The notes under the pieces were generated by a model that saw nothing but the letters and a program-made list of their open reading frames with translations, did no database searches and had not been told where the DNA came from. The position numbers and the translations under genes are program-made. From positions 62,001 to 126,000 of the forward strand of contig PBIN01000004.1 of assembly GCA_002720855.1 (NCBI GenBank): DNA of 64,000 nucleotides, written 5' to 3'. Below are positions 52,318-61,878 of this stretch, one piece after another. Source of the stretch: Rhodospirillaceae bacterium. GTDB lineage: Bacteria; Pseudomonadota; Alphaproteobacteria; MPNO01; UBA2964. Numbering within the stretch: the first letter of the stretch is position 1; every line of letters begins with the position of its first letter.

Positions 52318-52425
52318 CGTTTGGCTGCCTTCGCAAGACTCTATGTGAAAAAAACTAGGACACATGGCGGGACGTCGCAAGTTAGGTCACAATACAGCAA
52401 TCGATTTGGCTCACAGACGACGAAC

Positions 52426-53739
52426 ATGACAAAAAAAGGTATTTGGGAACCGCCCGCGACGCTCGATAAGGAAACGCTCATCAAATTATCGGATGAGGTA
52501 CTTTCACGGCCCGATATATCATTCGGGGAAACCGAGCACATATTCAGGATCGAAGCGCTGGGGTTGGACTGGGATGTCGGCGTCATGATTTACGAACCGA
52601 CTGACCAAAGCCTTGTTCCAACGGGTGCAGATGGCAAGAAGGTAGGGATGTTCGTCCTGGCAGGCGGATCCGGCGATTACCGGGCAATGGAACAACTCAC
52701 GCGACTGATCGTTCGCAAATTTGGCTATAGAATTGCAACAATGACCTATCCCGGGAGGTTGTATCTATCCGACCCTTCCCGAAACTGGCCTGGAGACACA
52801 ATAGCCGCCGACGGCATTGTTCGTACGCCGATATGGCAACATGACGAGTTTGTCTCCCCTGAAGAATTTGACCTTATCGTCGATGAGAGCCTGCGCGCTC
52901 GTTACGGACGCCGCATGGTTGCCCGTGCCAAACCTGGAACCCGGTTTTATGATCGTATGGCTGCCTGGCCGGCGGCTTTTGAAAAGGCAATGAAAACGGT
53001 TTGCCGAGATCATTTGCCGGAGGACGAATTTTCAATTTATGTCCATGGCCATTCAACGGGTGGTCCTTTTGTCCATTTACTTACACAACGTGTTGAGAAT
53101 GTTCGGGGTGTCGTTGGCATCGAAAATTCCCCGTTCGGGTACATGTTTTCCAAAATGGTTGGCTACGAATGGGACGGGCCTTTCAACGACCTGCTTGTTC
53201 GTACATGGCGCGATATTGCCCGATATCGTGGTGCGGAAGTACGTAGCGAAGAGGGCGAACAAGGATTGATGCGCCTGCCCTGGATCATGGAAGAGGTATT
53301 TGAAGATTGGGAAAAAACACTTACCCAGCCTCAGTTTAAAGCCGAATACCCTCTGCATTACGCGGCTGATCATGCTTTGGAAGCAGCGGCCCGTGCCGCA
53401 GCCCAAAGACTTGAAATGGATCAAGCAGATACGGCAGCACTTGTTGATCAATTTGTCGGATATGGACGTGAACTCAACGGCCCAGAGGTAAAACCTGTAC
53501 CCCCTATCCTCTTATCAATCTGCAAACACAGCCGGGACCATACAGAGAAGGTATATGATGAAATTGTGCTACCCATGTTTGCGGCCATGGACCCAGCGCC
53601 CAAAGTACGCCTGACCAAACTCGGTACCGGGAGCCATCATTACGAGTATCCAGAGGAAGGTCTACCGGAAGGTCTCGTTGGCCCCATCACCGGTCTATGG
53701 CATGAAGCCATTATGGAAGGTTATTACCTTGAAAACTGA
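52426..53739 (+). CDS. Alpha/beta-hydrolase-fold protein of unknown type
   Basis: The 437-residue protein has an FVLAGGSGDYRAMEQL stretch (about 79-94) and a nucleophile elbow HGHSTGGPFVH (Ser near 210). A helical stretch follows, and SHHYEYPEEGLPEG is near the end, where the catalytic His may sit. I recognise no named family. A hydrolase or esterase role is inferred from the GHSTGG box alone. ATG 52426 starts the core; 105 bases upstream are open without a ribosome site. It is followed 20 bases later by an ABC exporter. Confidence 0.7.
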   Translation: MTKKGIWEPPATLDKETLIKLSDEVLSRPDISFGETEHIFRIEALGLDWDVGVMIYEPTDQSLVPTGADGKKVGMFVLAGGSGDYRAMEQLTRLIVRKFGYRIATMTYPGRLYLSDPSRNWPGDTIAADGIVRTPIWQHDEFVSPEEFDLIVDESLRARYGRRMVARAKPGTRFYDRMAAWPAAFEKAMKTVCRDHLPEDEFSIYVHGHSTGGPFVHLLTQRVENVRGVVGIENSPFGYMFSKMVGYEWDGPFNDLLVRTWRDIARYRGAEVRSEEGEQGLMRLPWIMEEVFEDWEKTLTQPQFKAEYPLHYAADHALEAAARAAAQRLEMDQADTAALVDQFVGYGRELNGPEVKPVPPILLSICKHSRDHTEKVYDEIVLPMFAAMDPAPKVRLTKLGTGSHHYEYPEEGLPEGLVGPITGLWHEAIMEGYYLEN

Positions 53740-53759
53740 CGAGGTTAACAACCACAAGT

Positions 53760-55589
53760 GTGACGATGGCACTGCCTGACTCTACCGCGCCGCCATCAGA
53801 TCGAAAGGCCTTCCGACTATTCTTGCCATTCTTGTGGCCCAAGGACGATCCGGGGATAAAACTACGCCTTGGATTCACGATCTTTTTTCTGTTTTCGGTC
53901 GCCGGTCTAAATTCCGTTTTGCCGCTTTTGTTCGCAAGTGCCATCGACAGTTATAGCGGCAAAACAGACAGTGGATCGCCGGTATTTTTAATCACGACCT
54001 CGGTCGTCGGACTCCTATTTGTGTACGGTTTTGTTCATTGGTTTAGCAGGGCTTTAAACGAGGTGCGTTGGGCCATCTATGGTCGAATAGAGCAACGTAT
54101 TCGACGCCGGGTTGGGATGGTCGTTTTCAAACATCTTCATAATTTGTCCCTGCGCTATCATTTACAAAAACGCACCGGTTCGCTCAGCCGTATCATGGAA
54201 AATGGTATCCGCGCGATCGAGGACCTTCTTTTTGATTGCATATTTCTCGTACTTCCTTTCGTTGTGGAGATTGTGCTCGTTGTCGTAGTAATGCTGATCT
54301 TCCTCGATGGCATTTTTGCGCTTCTGTTGTTTGCCACATTGATCCTTTATTTGACCGCACTCTTTGTTGGCTCAGAGTGGCTTCGTAAATATCAGCGCCG
54401 TGCCATTAGGGTTGGGACAGAAGCACATGGAAAAGCCGTCGACAGCATCATCAATTACGAGACGATAAAATATAGCGGCAATGAAGATTATGTCGCCGCC
54501 CGCTACGACCGCGCTTTGTCTGAAGAGGAAGAACTAACGGTACGATCACTGACATTGCGGAGTTTAACCGGCTTTGTTCAAGTGAGCATTCTGGGTTTTG
54601 GCATAATATCTATTGTTGTAACTGCTGGCGGGCGAGTCGTTGAAGGAGTCATGACCATTGGTGCGCTGGTGGCCGTAAATCAGTATCTGTTGCAACTGAT
54701 CCGCCCTCTCGACCGGCTCGGTTTTGTCTACCGCAATATAAAGAAAGCGCTGGTTGATCTCGAGCAGATGCTCTCATTGCTCGAAGAACAGCCGGAAATT
54801 ACCGACAGCCCAACAGCTCAAACTTTGACAGACGGGCCTGGTGCCATTCGTTTTGACAAGGTCTCGTTTGCCTACGATTCAAGACGGCCTGTTCTCAAGA
54901 ACGTTTCATTTGAAGTTCCGGCGGGTAACACTATCGCCCTGGTTGGGCCCAGCGGTGCAGGCAAGTCCACAATTGGCAGACTTTTGTTCCGCTTTTTTGA
55001 CGTCACTGATGGAACCATTTCAATCGACGCGCAGAATATTGCCGATCTAACTCAGGATTCATTGCATTCCGCTATTGCCGTAGTACCGCAAGACACAGTG
55101 CTGTTTAACGAGAGCCTATTTTACAACATTGCCTTTGGCCGCCCGGACAGCAGCGCAGAAGAGGTCATCAACGCCGCCAAACTCGCGCAAATTCATGATT
55201 TTATCGAAATGCTGCCCGACGGCTACAACAGCCTGGTTGGCGAACGCGGCTTGAAACTTTCTGGTGGCGAAAAACAGCGAATAGCGATTGCGCGCGCAGC
55301 GTTAAAGAATCCACGCATTTTCTTATTCGATGAAGCGACGTCTTCGCTCGATAGCGAAACGGAGACGGCAATTCAGCAAAATCTCAGCGCCATATCAGCA
55401 AGCACCACCACAATTATGATTGCACATAGGCTTTCCACTGTAACGCATTCCGACGAAATTCTGTTCATTGAGGATGGCGAAGTTGTTGAACGGGGTAACC
55501 ATGAAACATTGTTGGCGCATCAGGGACGCTACGCTGAATTATGGTGGCGTCAGCAGGAAGACCCCGATGCCGATTTGGCAATTGCCTGA
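53760..55589 (+). CDS. ABC exporter of the Atm1/HMT1 type (fused permease and ATPase)
   Basis: The 609-residue half-transporter has six helices in its first 330 residues with the Atm1-like text TGSLSRIMENGIRAIEDLL. An ATPase domain follows: Walker A VGPSGAGKSTIG (about 397-408), Q-loop AVVPQDTVLFNESL, signature LSGGEKQRIAIARA (about 500-513), Walker B IFLFDEATSSLDSET. Homodimers export glutathione-bound iron-sulfur precursors or heavy metals in mitochondria and alphaproteobacteria. The start is GTG 53760 or ATG 53766. The Bcr/CflA-type MFS follows 12 bases after its end. Confidence 0.9.
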   Translation: MTMALPDSTAPPSDRKAFRLFLPFLWPKDDPGIKLRLGFTIFFLFSVAGLNSVLPLLFASAIDSYSGKTDSGSPVFLITTSVVGLLFVYGFVHWFSRALNEVRWAIYGRIEQRIRRRVGMVVFKHLHNLSLRYHLQKRTGSLSRIMENGIRAIEDLLFDCIFLVLPFVVEIVLVVVVMLIFLDGIFALLLFATLILYLTALFVGSEWLRKYQRRAIRVGTEAHGKAVDSIINYETIKYSGNEDYVAARYDRALSEEEELTVRSLTLRSLTGFVQVSILGFGIISIVVTAGGRVVEGVMTIGALVAVNQYLLQLIRPLDRLGFVYRNIKKALVDLEQMLSLLEEQPEITDSPTAQTLTDGPGAIRFDKVSFAYDSRRPVLKNVSFEVPAGNTIALVGPSGAGKSTIGRLLFRFFDVTDGTISIDAQNIADLTQDSLHSAIAVVPQDTVLFNESLFYNIAFGRPDSSAEEVINAAKLAQIHDFIEMLPDGYNSLVGERGLKLSGGEKQRIAIARAALKNPRIFLFDEATSSLDSETETAIQQNLSAISASTTTIMIAHRLSTVTHSDEILFIEDGEVVERGNHETLLAHQGRYAELWWRQQEDPDADLAIA

Positions 55590-55601
55590 CCCGGCCAACC
55601 A

Positions 55602-56804
55602 ATGACACGCACGAACTATCTCATTTTGGTAATCCTGCTGGGAATTTTGCAGGCAATGCCGCCTTTCTCGATTGATACTTCACTGGTGGCAATTCCTGCC
55701 ATGGCCCGGGATCTCATGTCGGATCCCGGCAGTATTCAGCTCACCCTACCCGCCTATGTATTCGGAGCGGCATTAGGGCAGCTTATTCTATCTCCGCTCT
55801 CAGACAGATTTGGCCGCAAAACCATGATGCTATGGGGAGTCACCGGCTATATTCTGGCTGCCATCGGCTGCGTTTTTGCAACCAGTGTTGAAATGCTCGC
55901 TTTCATGCGGTTTTTGCAGGGCTCTTCAACATTCTCGGGCCGGATTTTACCACGCGCTATGGCCCGCGATCTTTACGACCGGGAAGAAGCGGCGAAATTA
56001 CTCTCCTATATGGCGGTTCTGAGTGGCATCGCGCCAATTGTCGCACCGCTGATTGGGGCCCACCTGCTCGACACCGCGGGTTGGCGTTCGATCTTTATGT
56101 TCATGGTCGGCTACGGGGTCCTCGTCCTTATCCTGATTGCGATTTTTCTCAAAGAGAGCCTCCCGCCAGAACGCCGCATTAAGCTGGTCCCTGCAACGAT
56201 GGCAGCCAATTTGATTGTAATTGTCCGTAATCGTGTATTCCTGAGCTATGCGGCGTGCATCATTTGTACGATGGGCGGGCTGATGTGTTTTCTGACCAGT
56301 TCGTCCAGTGTCATCATTCTCGCTTTCAAACATACACCACGAGAATACGCATACGCGTTTGGCGGTATCATGATCGCGTATTCCCTGTTCAGCTTTATCG
56401 CCGGACGTATTGTCGGTCGGTTTGGTATCGACGGTGTCATTCACGCCGGTGCGGCGATTGGCTGCCTTTCGGGAATGGCTATGTGGGGATGCGCCATAAT
56501 CGGCATTAACGACATTTGGGCGATTATTGTCCCTATGTTTGGCTATATGGCTGCGCTTGCTTTTATCCTGCCGCAAGCGACCGCAGGTGCTTTGTCACCA
56601 TTTGGCGACATGGCGGGTTCCGCGATGTCCAATCTGGGATTTATCCAGACCTGTATCGCTGCAGCAATTGCCGCACTCTCCGGGTTTCTCTACGACGGAA
56701 CCCAAATGCCGATGGCAACCATCATTGCGCTTCTCGGCATCGGCTCCCTGGTTTCATATTATGGGTTGGTGAAACGGCTCAAAAGGCCTGTGCCGACAGA
56801 GTGA
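55602..56804 (+). CDS. Bcr/CflA family MFS drug transporter
   Basis: The 400-residue membrane protein begins MTRTNYLILVILLGILQAMP and shows the loop signature PLSDRFGRKTMMLWGV (about 66-81), with the Bcr/CflA features PFSIDTSLVAIPAMARDL and SSTFSGRILPRAMARDLYD. Twelve helices are predicted. Members export drugs, sulfonamides or cysteine. It sits 12 bases after the ABC exporter gene and may share its transcript. Confidence 0.9.
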   Translation: MTRTNYLILVILLGILQAMPPFSIDTSLVAIPAMARDLMSDPGSIQLTLPAYVFGAALGQLILSPLSDRFGRKTMMLWGVTGYILAAIGCVFATSVEMLAFMRFLQGSSTFSGRILPRAMARDLYDREEAAKLLSYMAVLSGIAPIVAPLIGAHLLDTAGWRSIFMFMVGYGVLVLILIAIFLKESLPPERRIKLVPATMAANLIVIVRNRVFLSYAACIICTMGGLMCFLTSSSSVIILAFKHTPREYAYAFGGIMIAYSLFSFIAGRIVGRFGIDGVIHAGAAIGCLSGMAMWGCAIIGINDIWAIIVPMFGYMAALAFILPQATAGALSPFGDMAGSAMSNLGFIQTCIAAAIAALSGFLYDGTQMPMATIIALLGIGSLVSYYGLVKRLKRPVPTE

Positions 56805-56880
56805 GGTCTGGTTCCACGAGTCGGGGTTTTCTGATACACCGCTTATAGTTTCCAACCAACGAAAGAAGCAGGCAAAGTCC

Positions 56881-58179
56881 ATGATTCCCCGCTATAGCCG
56901 ACCCGATATGGCAAAAATTTGGGAGCCCGAAAACAAGTTCCGGATCTGGTTTGAGATCGAAGCTCACGCCTGCGATGCACAGGCCGAACTCGGGGTCATT
57001 CCAAAAGATGCGGCGAAAGCTGTATGGGATCGCGGAAAATGGGAAATTGACCGGATTGACGAGATAGAGCGTGAAACAAAACATGATGTTATCGCGTTCC
57101 TGACCAATCTCGCCGAACATGTCGGTGATGAAGCCCGGTTTGTTCATCAGGGCATGACGTCATCTGATGTGCTTGATACCTGTTTGGCCGTTCAAATGAC
57201 TCAGGCAGCCGATATCCTAATTGCTGATATCGAAGCACTCCTCGCGGCCCTTAAAAAACGTGCTTTGGAACATAAAGACACCATCTGTATCGGACGGAGC
57301 CACGCCATTCATGCAGAACCAACCACCTTCGGTGTCAAACTCGCAGGCCACTATGCGGAGTTTGCGCGCAATCTGGACCGACTGAGGACCGCACGCGCCG
57401 AAGTGGCTACCGTCGCCATATCAGGGGCCGTTGGTACCTTTGCCAATATCGATCCTGCGGTCGAAGAGCATGTCGGCAAAAAAATGGGTCTCACACCCGA
57501 ACCGGTTTCAACCCAGGTTATTCCGCGCGACCGGCATGCGATGTACTTCTCCGTTCTTGGCGTCGTCGCCAGTTCTCTGGAACGGCTCGCAGTGGAGATC
57601 CGCCACATGCAGCGTACCGAACTGCGCGAAGCCGAAGAATTTTTCTCGCCAGGGCAAAAGGGCTCTTCCGCGATGCCTCACAAACGAAACCCTGTTCTGA
57701 CGGAAAACATTACCGGCCTCGCGCGTATTGTGCGTTCAGCTGTGACTCCGGCAATGGAGAATGTCGCCCTTTGGCATGAGCGCGACATTTCACACTCGTC
57801 TGTCGAACGCATGATTGGCCCGGATGCAACGGTTACGCTGGACTTTGCTCTGGCGCGGATGACTGGTGTCATTGAGAAGCTGATGGTTTATCCGGAAATG
57901 ATGCAACGCAATCTTGATGGGCTTGGTGGGCTGGTATTTTCTCAGCGCGTCCTCCTGGCCCTTACCCAAGCGGGGATGAGCCGCGAAGGTGCTTATAGTG
58001 CGGTTCAACGCAATGCCATGAAGGTATGGGAAGCGGACGCGGATTTCCTGACCGAGCTAAAGGCCGATGAAGAAGTCAAAAACCACATGACCGACGAGGA
58101 CCTAACGGCCCTCTTCGATATCACCTATCACACCAAGAATATCGATGTGATATTTAACAGGGTGTTCGGCGAAAGCTGA
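56881..58179 (+). CDS. purB: Adenylosuccinate lyase
   Basis: The 432-residue enzyme cleaves adenylosuccinate and SAICAR in purine synthesis. Family marks are YSRPDMAKIWEPENKFRIWF (about 4-23), FVHQGMTSSDVLDTCLAVQ, and the fumarase/aspartase-superfamily signature GSSAMPHKRNPVLTENI (about 261-277). A general acid/base His is in GRSHAIHAEPTTFG. It starts 76 bases after the MFS gene and is followed by an RNA methyltransferase two bases later. Normal length. Confidence 0.95.
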   Translation: MIPRYSRPDMAKIWEPENKFRIWFEIEAHACDAQAELGVIPKDAAKAVWDRGKWEIDRIDEIERETKHDVIAFLTNLAEHVGDEARFVHQGMTSSDVLDTCLAVQMTQAADILIADIEALLAALKKRALEHKDTICIGRSHAIHAEPTTFGVKLAGHYAEFARNLDRLRTARAEVATVAISGAVGTFANIDPAVEEHVGKKMGLTPEPVSTQVIPRDRHAMYFSVLGVVASSLERLAVEIRHMQRTELREAEEFFSPGQKGSSAMPHKRNPVLTENITGLARIVRSAVTPAMENVALWHERDISHSSVERMIGPDATVTLDFALARMTGVIEKLMVYPEMMQRNLDGLGGLVFSQRVLLALTQAGMSREGAYSAVQRNAMKVWEADADFLTELKADEEVKNHMTDEDLTALFDITYHTKNIDVIFNRVFGES

Positions 58180-58181
58180 CC

Positions 58182-59615
58182 GTGGGGCAACGGCCACAGC
58201 GAAAAATCGAACTGGACGAAGCTGCCGAAACCGTCATTGAACGTTATGGCGATCTCTCTGGCGATAAGGCTGCGTTTACGGCGGCGCTGGAGACGCCTCT
58301 TCCTGTTTGCCTCTGGGCCAACAGTTTACGGATCAAATCCAAAGAACTGGAAGACAAGCTGATTGCCGAGGGGTTTGACCCTTCACCAGTTGCTTGGAAT
58401 GAAAATGCCTACCGCCTTCCCCCGGGATCGCGTCCCGGGCGAAGCTGGCTGCATAAGGCCGGGTTACTCCAGATACAGGAAGAAGCTGCGCTGTTGCCGG
58501 TAAAGCTTCTTGCTCCCCAACGGGGCGAATGCATCCTGGATTTATGTGCTGCTCCCGGCAACAAGGCCGCGCAAATTGCTATCGCTCTCGAGAACCGCGG
58601 CACTGTCATTGCCAATGATAGCCATGTTGGTCGTCTCGCGCCGTTTCAAGCGGCAATTGCCCGTCTCGGTTTTCTCAATGTTACGACGACCACCATGGAT
58701 GGGGCTCAATTCCCGCTCGAAGCGGGACCATTTGACAGGGTTCTGGCCGACGTTCCGTGCTCTGGTGAAGGTACAATTCGCAAGGGACCCGGAAAACATA
58801 CACCCGTACCGGACAACTTTCGTGACTGGCTAAGGGGTAAACAACGAGCATTGCTGCGCCGGGCGATTGATCTCTGTAAACCCGGCGGCCGCGTTGTCTA
58901 TTCGACCTGCACATTCGCGCCGGAAGAAAACGAAGAAATCATCGATGCGATCCTGTCAGAGCGCTCCGATGTTGAACTAATTTCCCCCGAGCCAACGCTA
59001 TTTGGAACCTCGACGGGAATTTCGAAGTGGCAAGGAAGGTGCTATTCCCAAGAACTGGCGAATACAATGCGAATCTGGCCACACCTGTCAGGCACCGGCG
59101 GTTTTTTTGCTGCGGTTATGGTGAAATCCGGCCCGTCATCAAAGGTACTGTCCGACAAGACCCCGGAAATAGATGCTAACGCGCGACAGGTTATGGAAAA
59201 TTTCATCAAATATTTTGGTTTGCCCTCAGAAACCTTCGATGGCTTGCAAACAGTGCGTGCTGGGCGCCGATTAAAACTTGTGGCGACGGATCACCGAATT
59301 CCCGAATTAGAGGAAGTTCTCGCAAGTGGCCTAACGCTTACCGGAGACAGCGCAAAAGTTCCAAAGCTCTCCACCGAGGCCGCGATGGCGTTTGGCAGTC
59401 AGGCCACCCGGAATGTCGTCGATCTCGATGATGACCAACGTACGTCATATTTGTCCCATCAAACCCTTACGCTGTCCCCAGATCAGTGCATCGCCTGCAA
59501 TGATCGCGGTTATGTCATTGTCCGATCAGAGGGTCTCGCACTCGGTGTCGGGATGATCCAAAAAACGGCAGACACGACATCTCTGGAAAGCTTGTTTCCC
59601 CAGAACTGGCCATGA
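58182..59615 (+). CDS. RsmB/NOP-type RNA (cytosine-5) methyltransferase
   Basis: The 477-residue protein has the SAM domain with LDLCAAPGNKAAQIAIAL (about 117-134), the two cysteines in DVPCSGEGTIRKGP and YSTCTFAPEENE typical of RNA m5C enzymes, and a C-terminal extension (about 320-470) with RNA-binding-like text (CNDRGYVIVRSEGLALGVGM). It methylates cytosine in rRNA or tRNA; the target is not clear. GTG 58182 follows the purB stop by two bases, so the two are cotranscribed. Confidence 0.88.
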   Translation: MGQRPQRKIELDEAAETVIERYGDLSGDKAAFTAALETPLPVCLWANSLRIKSKELEDKLIAEGFDPSPVAWNENAYRLPPGSRPGRSWLHKAGLLQIQEEAALLPVKLLAPQRGECILDLCAAPGNKAAQIAIALENRGTVIANDSHVGRLAPFQAAIARLGFLNVTTTTMDGAQFPLEAGPFDRVLADVPCSGEGTIRKGPGKHTPVPDNFRDWLRGKQRALLRRAIDLCKPGGRVVYSTCTFAPEENEEIIDAILSERSDVELISPEPTLFGTSTGISKWQGRCYSQELANTMRIWPHLSGTGGFFAAVMVKSGPSSKVLSDKTPEIDANARQVMENFIKYFGLPSETFDGLQTVRAGRRLKLVATDHRIPELEEVLASGLTLTGDSAKVPKLSTEAAMAFGSQATRNVVDLDDDQRTSYLSHQTLTLSPDQCIACNDRGYVIVRSEGLALGVGMIQKTADTTSLESLFPQNWP

Positions 59616-59701
59616 TGCCCTTTTCACCACCACAAGACGCGCTAAAGTTGCTAAAAACGAAGAGAGAGTCGGCGGGAATCTAGCGAGCCTGCCGCCTTGG
59701 A

Positions 59702-60385
59702 ATGAATGATCGATTTTTTAAATTCCCGCATACTGCCCATATCGCATGGTTCGGCGAAGAGCTGCCCCGTGCCGATAAATTGGCATCTACAGAAGATGTG
59801 AAACATTTGTTCGAAGATGATGTTGTCATCGAAGAAAAAATTGACGGCGCCAACATAGGTATTTCTATAGATGAAACCGGCATCGTTCGTGTTCAAAATC
59901 GGGGCGCATATTTGGAAGAGCCCTTCAGTGGCCAGTTCTCACGCCTAACCTCATGGTTGGCGCAGCACGAGCAATTTCTTAATCAAAAACTAAATCAGAA
60001 TATTATTCTTTTCGGTGAATGGTGCGCTGCAGTCCATTCGATTGAGTACACGAGACTTCCTGACTTGTTCCTCTTATTCGATGTCTATGATCGTGATGCA
60101 GAGCAATTCTGGAGCACTGATCGGCGCAATGCGATTGTCGAAGGTGGTGAGATACACTGTGTTCCGAGAATTCAATCTGGCAGGACGAATTTAACAGAGC
60201 TCATTGACCTATTATCCGATCAAACTAGCAGGTATGGCGATCAACCAGCAGAAGGGTTGGTCGTGAGACGCGACGATGAAATTTGGAGTACGGCGCGCGG
60301 AAAGCTAGTCCGTAAAGAATTCGTTCAAACCATAGACGAACATTGGAAAAGCAAGAGAATACGTTGGAATCGCCTTGAGGTGTAA
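59702..60385 (+). CDS. Stand-alone RNA ligase-like nucleotidyltransferase
   Basis: The 227-residue protein shows the covalent nucleotidyltransferase motifs of RNA ligases: motif I EEKIDGANIGI (Lys46), motif III-like LFGEWCAAVHS near 103-113, motif IV AEGLVVRRDD, and motif V KLVRKEF near 200-206. It would use ATP to join RNA ends or repair them. It lacks the C-terminal domain of phage T4 Rnl2 and has no partner kinase or phosphatase gene nearby. The base composition looks more AT-rich than its neighbours, which hints at transfer. Confidence 0.82.
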   Translation: MNDRFFKFPHTAHIAWFGEELPRADKLASTEDVKHLFEDDVVIEEKIDGANIGISIDETGIVRVQNRGAYLEEPFSGQFSRLTSWLAQHEQFLNQKLNQNIILFGEWCAAVHSIEYTRLPDLFLLFDVYDRDAEQFWSTDRRNAIVEGGEIHCVPRIQSGRTNLTELIDLLSDQTSRYGDQPAEGLVVRRDDEIWSTARGKLVRKEFVQTIDEHWKSKRIRWNRLEV

Positions 60386-60434
60386 ACGTGTTCTAAAAAC
60401 AATCCTGATTGCCTCGACGGAATTGCCCTAAGGG

Positions 60435-61187
60435 CTACCGCCCTAAATGCTTCTCAAAAAAAGCCGCTCCAAGCTTTTGAACCGTTTTTACCGCGTTTGG
60501 ATCGTAAAGAAGTTTGAGACCAATATGGTCCTGACGGGCCGATTTATGCCGCGGGTTGTCAAATGCCCGATAGACGCCCGGCAAAAGATGTAGCGTGACA
60601 TTCTTTTGGTCTTGTACCGCCTTGCAGGAATCCTGATATCGCCGCGGTTCCTTGTCCCCGAGAAAGACCGCGACGGGAAATTCGGCCTGAGTGCCGCTTC
60701 GGTCTAGGATAATGCAGTTCCCATACATCGCGATCCCTGCCTTGAAGCTGTTGCCTTTTGGAGAGGTCGTGCCACGGGCCGCGAGAACATTAACAGTTAT
60801 TGCTCCCATACCGCCGCCCATCACGGCAATGCGCTTCGCATCCACGTCCTTGCGTGCCGCCAAGGCACCCAGAGCTGCCAACGCATCGTCGCGGCGGCCA
60901 TCGGCAGAACCGACAACCCACCGCCGCGAACACCGATCAACACCCATCGCCGCAAACGTGTCATGGCTGTAGACCACATATCCCTGCTTTGTCCAAAACG
61001 CGGGCCAGAAATCGATAACGGGGCCACGCAAACCGCCACAAGCATGCAGTAATATGATAGCCGGGTGAGGCCCGGCGCCTTTTGGCTTAAAAATTTGACC
61101 GTTTAGCCCCGCTGCGTGAGCAGCAGAGAGTCCGGAAAATAATATCCAAATTGATATTACGTTGATGATGGTGTTTCGGTGCAACAT
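60435..61187 (-). CDS. Dienelactone hydrolase family protein with missing nucleophile
   Basis: The 250-residue secreted protein has a signal peptide (about 1-25, ending LSAAHA) and a dienelactone hydrolase fold. The oxyanion region is ILLHACGGLRG, and a His appears near the end (ARQDHIGLKLLYDP). The elbow that should hold Ser or Cys reads AVMGGGMGAITV, so Gly stands in the nucleophile place (codon GGC, one change from AGC Ser). Unless the alignment is off, this copy may be inactive. Function unknown. Confidence 0.8.
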   Translation of the reverse strand: MLHRNTIINVISIWILFSGLSAAHAAGLNGQIFKPKGAGPHPAIILLHACGGLRGPVIDFWPAFWTKQGYVVYSHDTFAAMGVDRCSRRWVVGSADGRRDDALAALGALAARKDVDAKRIAVMGGGMGAITVNVLAARGTTSPKGNSFKAGIAMYGNCIILDRSGTQAEFPVAVFLGDKEPRRYQDSCKAVQDQKNVTLHLLPGVYRAFDNPRHKSARQDHIGLKLLYDPNAVKTVQKLGAAFFEKHLGR

Positions 61188-61280
61188 ACAAAACTCGCCA
61201 GAAATAGTTCCGACCTTAACACGTGAGTATCCAAGAAAACCCGTCGCTCGGAGACGAAACCTGATTGCTGGAATAATTAG

Positions 61281-61805
61281 CTAGCTGGCGACTTTTGGAC
61301 CAACGATGACCCAAAAGCCAGAGGGCGCGCCTTGCAGATGAATGATTTCAAAATGTTCGCAAAGACGGGGCAGCCACCAAGATGTTGGTTTCTGAATTAA
61401 GTGTGCGTTTCGGCCGTCAGGAAGCGTTTTTATTGCCGGACCGGTATCAATCGTAAACAAACCGACTTTCTCCACAATTCTGTGCAAATCGTCGAGAACC
61501 GCGTCGAGAAAGGACATTTCGATATGCTCAAGGACATCAATGCAACAAACGAGGTCTGCCTTCCGGGGCTCGCCATATTCAGGAAATGCCGGGTCGTAAG
61601 CAAAATAGTCAAAGTCCATTTTGCCTAACTCATGCAGTTTTTTCTGTAAATTGCACTTTCCCGCCCCATAGTCGGATATTGATCTTGCCTTCGCTTGTTC
61701 TGCGAGATCTTTGACAAGAGGTGCGTAATGCAGCGAGGCAACACCATAGTTCGGGTTTTCATGTAGCTTTTGCTGCTGAGCAAGGTATTCAGGAGAAATC
61801 GTCAT
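61281..61805 (-). CDS. SAM methyltransferase-like protein
   Basis: The 174-residue protein has SISDYGAGKCNLQKKLHELG (about 42-61) as motif I, FDYFAYDPAFPEYG, and CIDVLEHIEMSFLD near 87-100 as the post I region. It is a shortened methyltransferase-type fold and similar short versions occur next to surface sugar genes. The substrate is unknown and no operon partner is visible. Confidence 0.78.
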   Translation of the reverse strand: MTISPEYLAQQQKLHENPNYGVASLHYAPLVKDLAEQAKARSISDYGAGKCNLQKKLHELGKMDFDYFAYDPAFPEYGEPRKADLVCCIDVLEHIEMSFLDAVLDDLHRIVEKVGLFTIDTGPAIKTLPDGRNAHLIQKPTSWWLPRLCEHFEIIHLQGAPSGFWVIVGPKVAS

Positions 61806-61878
61806 CGATCGTCCCGGCTAACGAATATTGTTGCCGCACTATACTTTGTTTGGTGAACGCCACAAATTAGAGACTACC

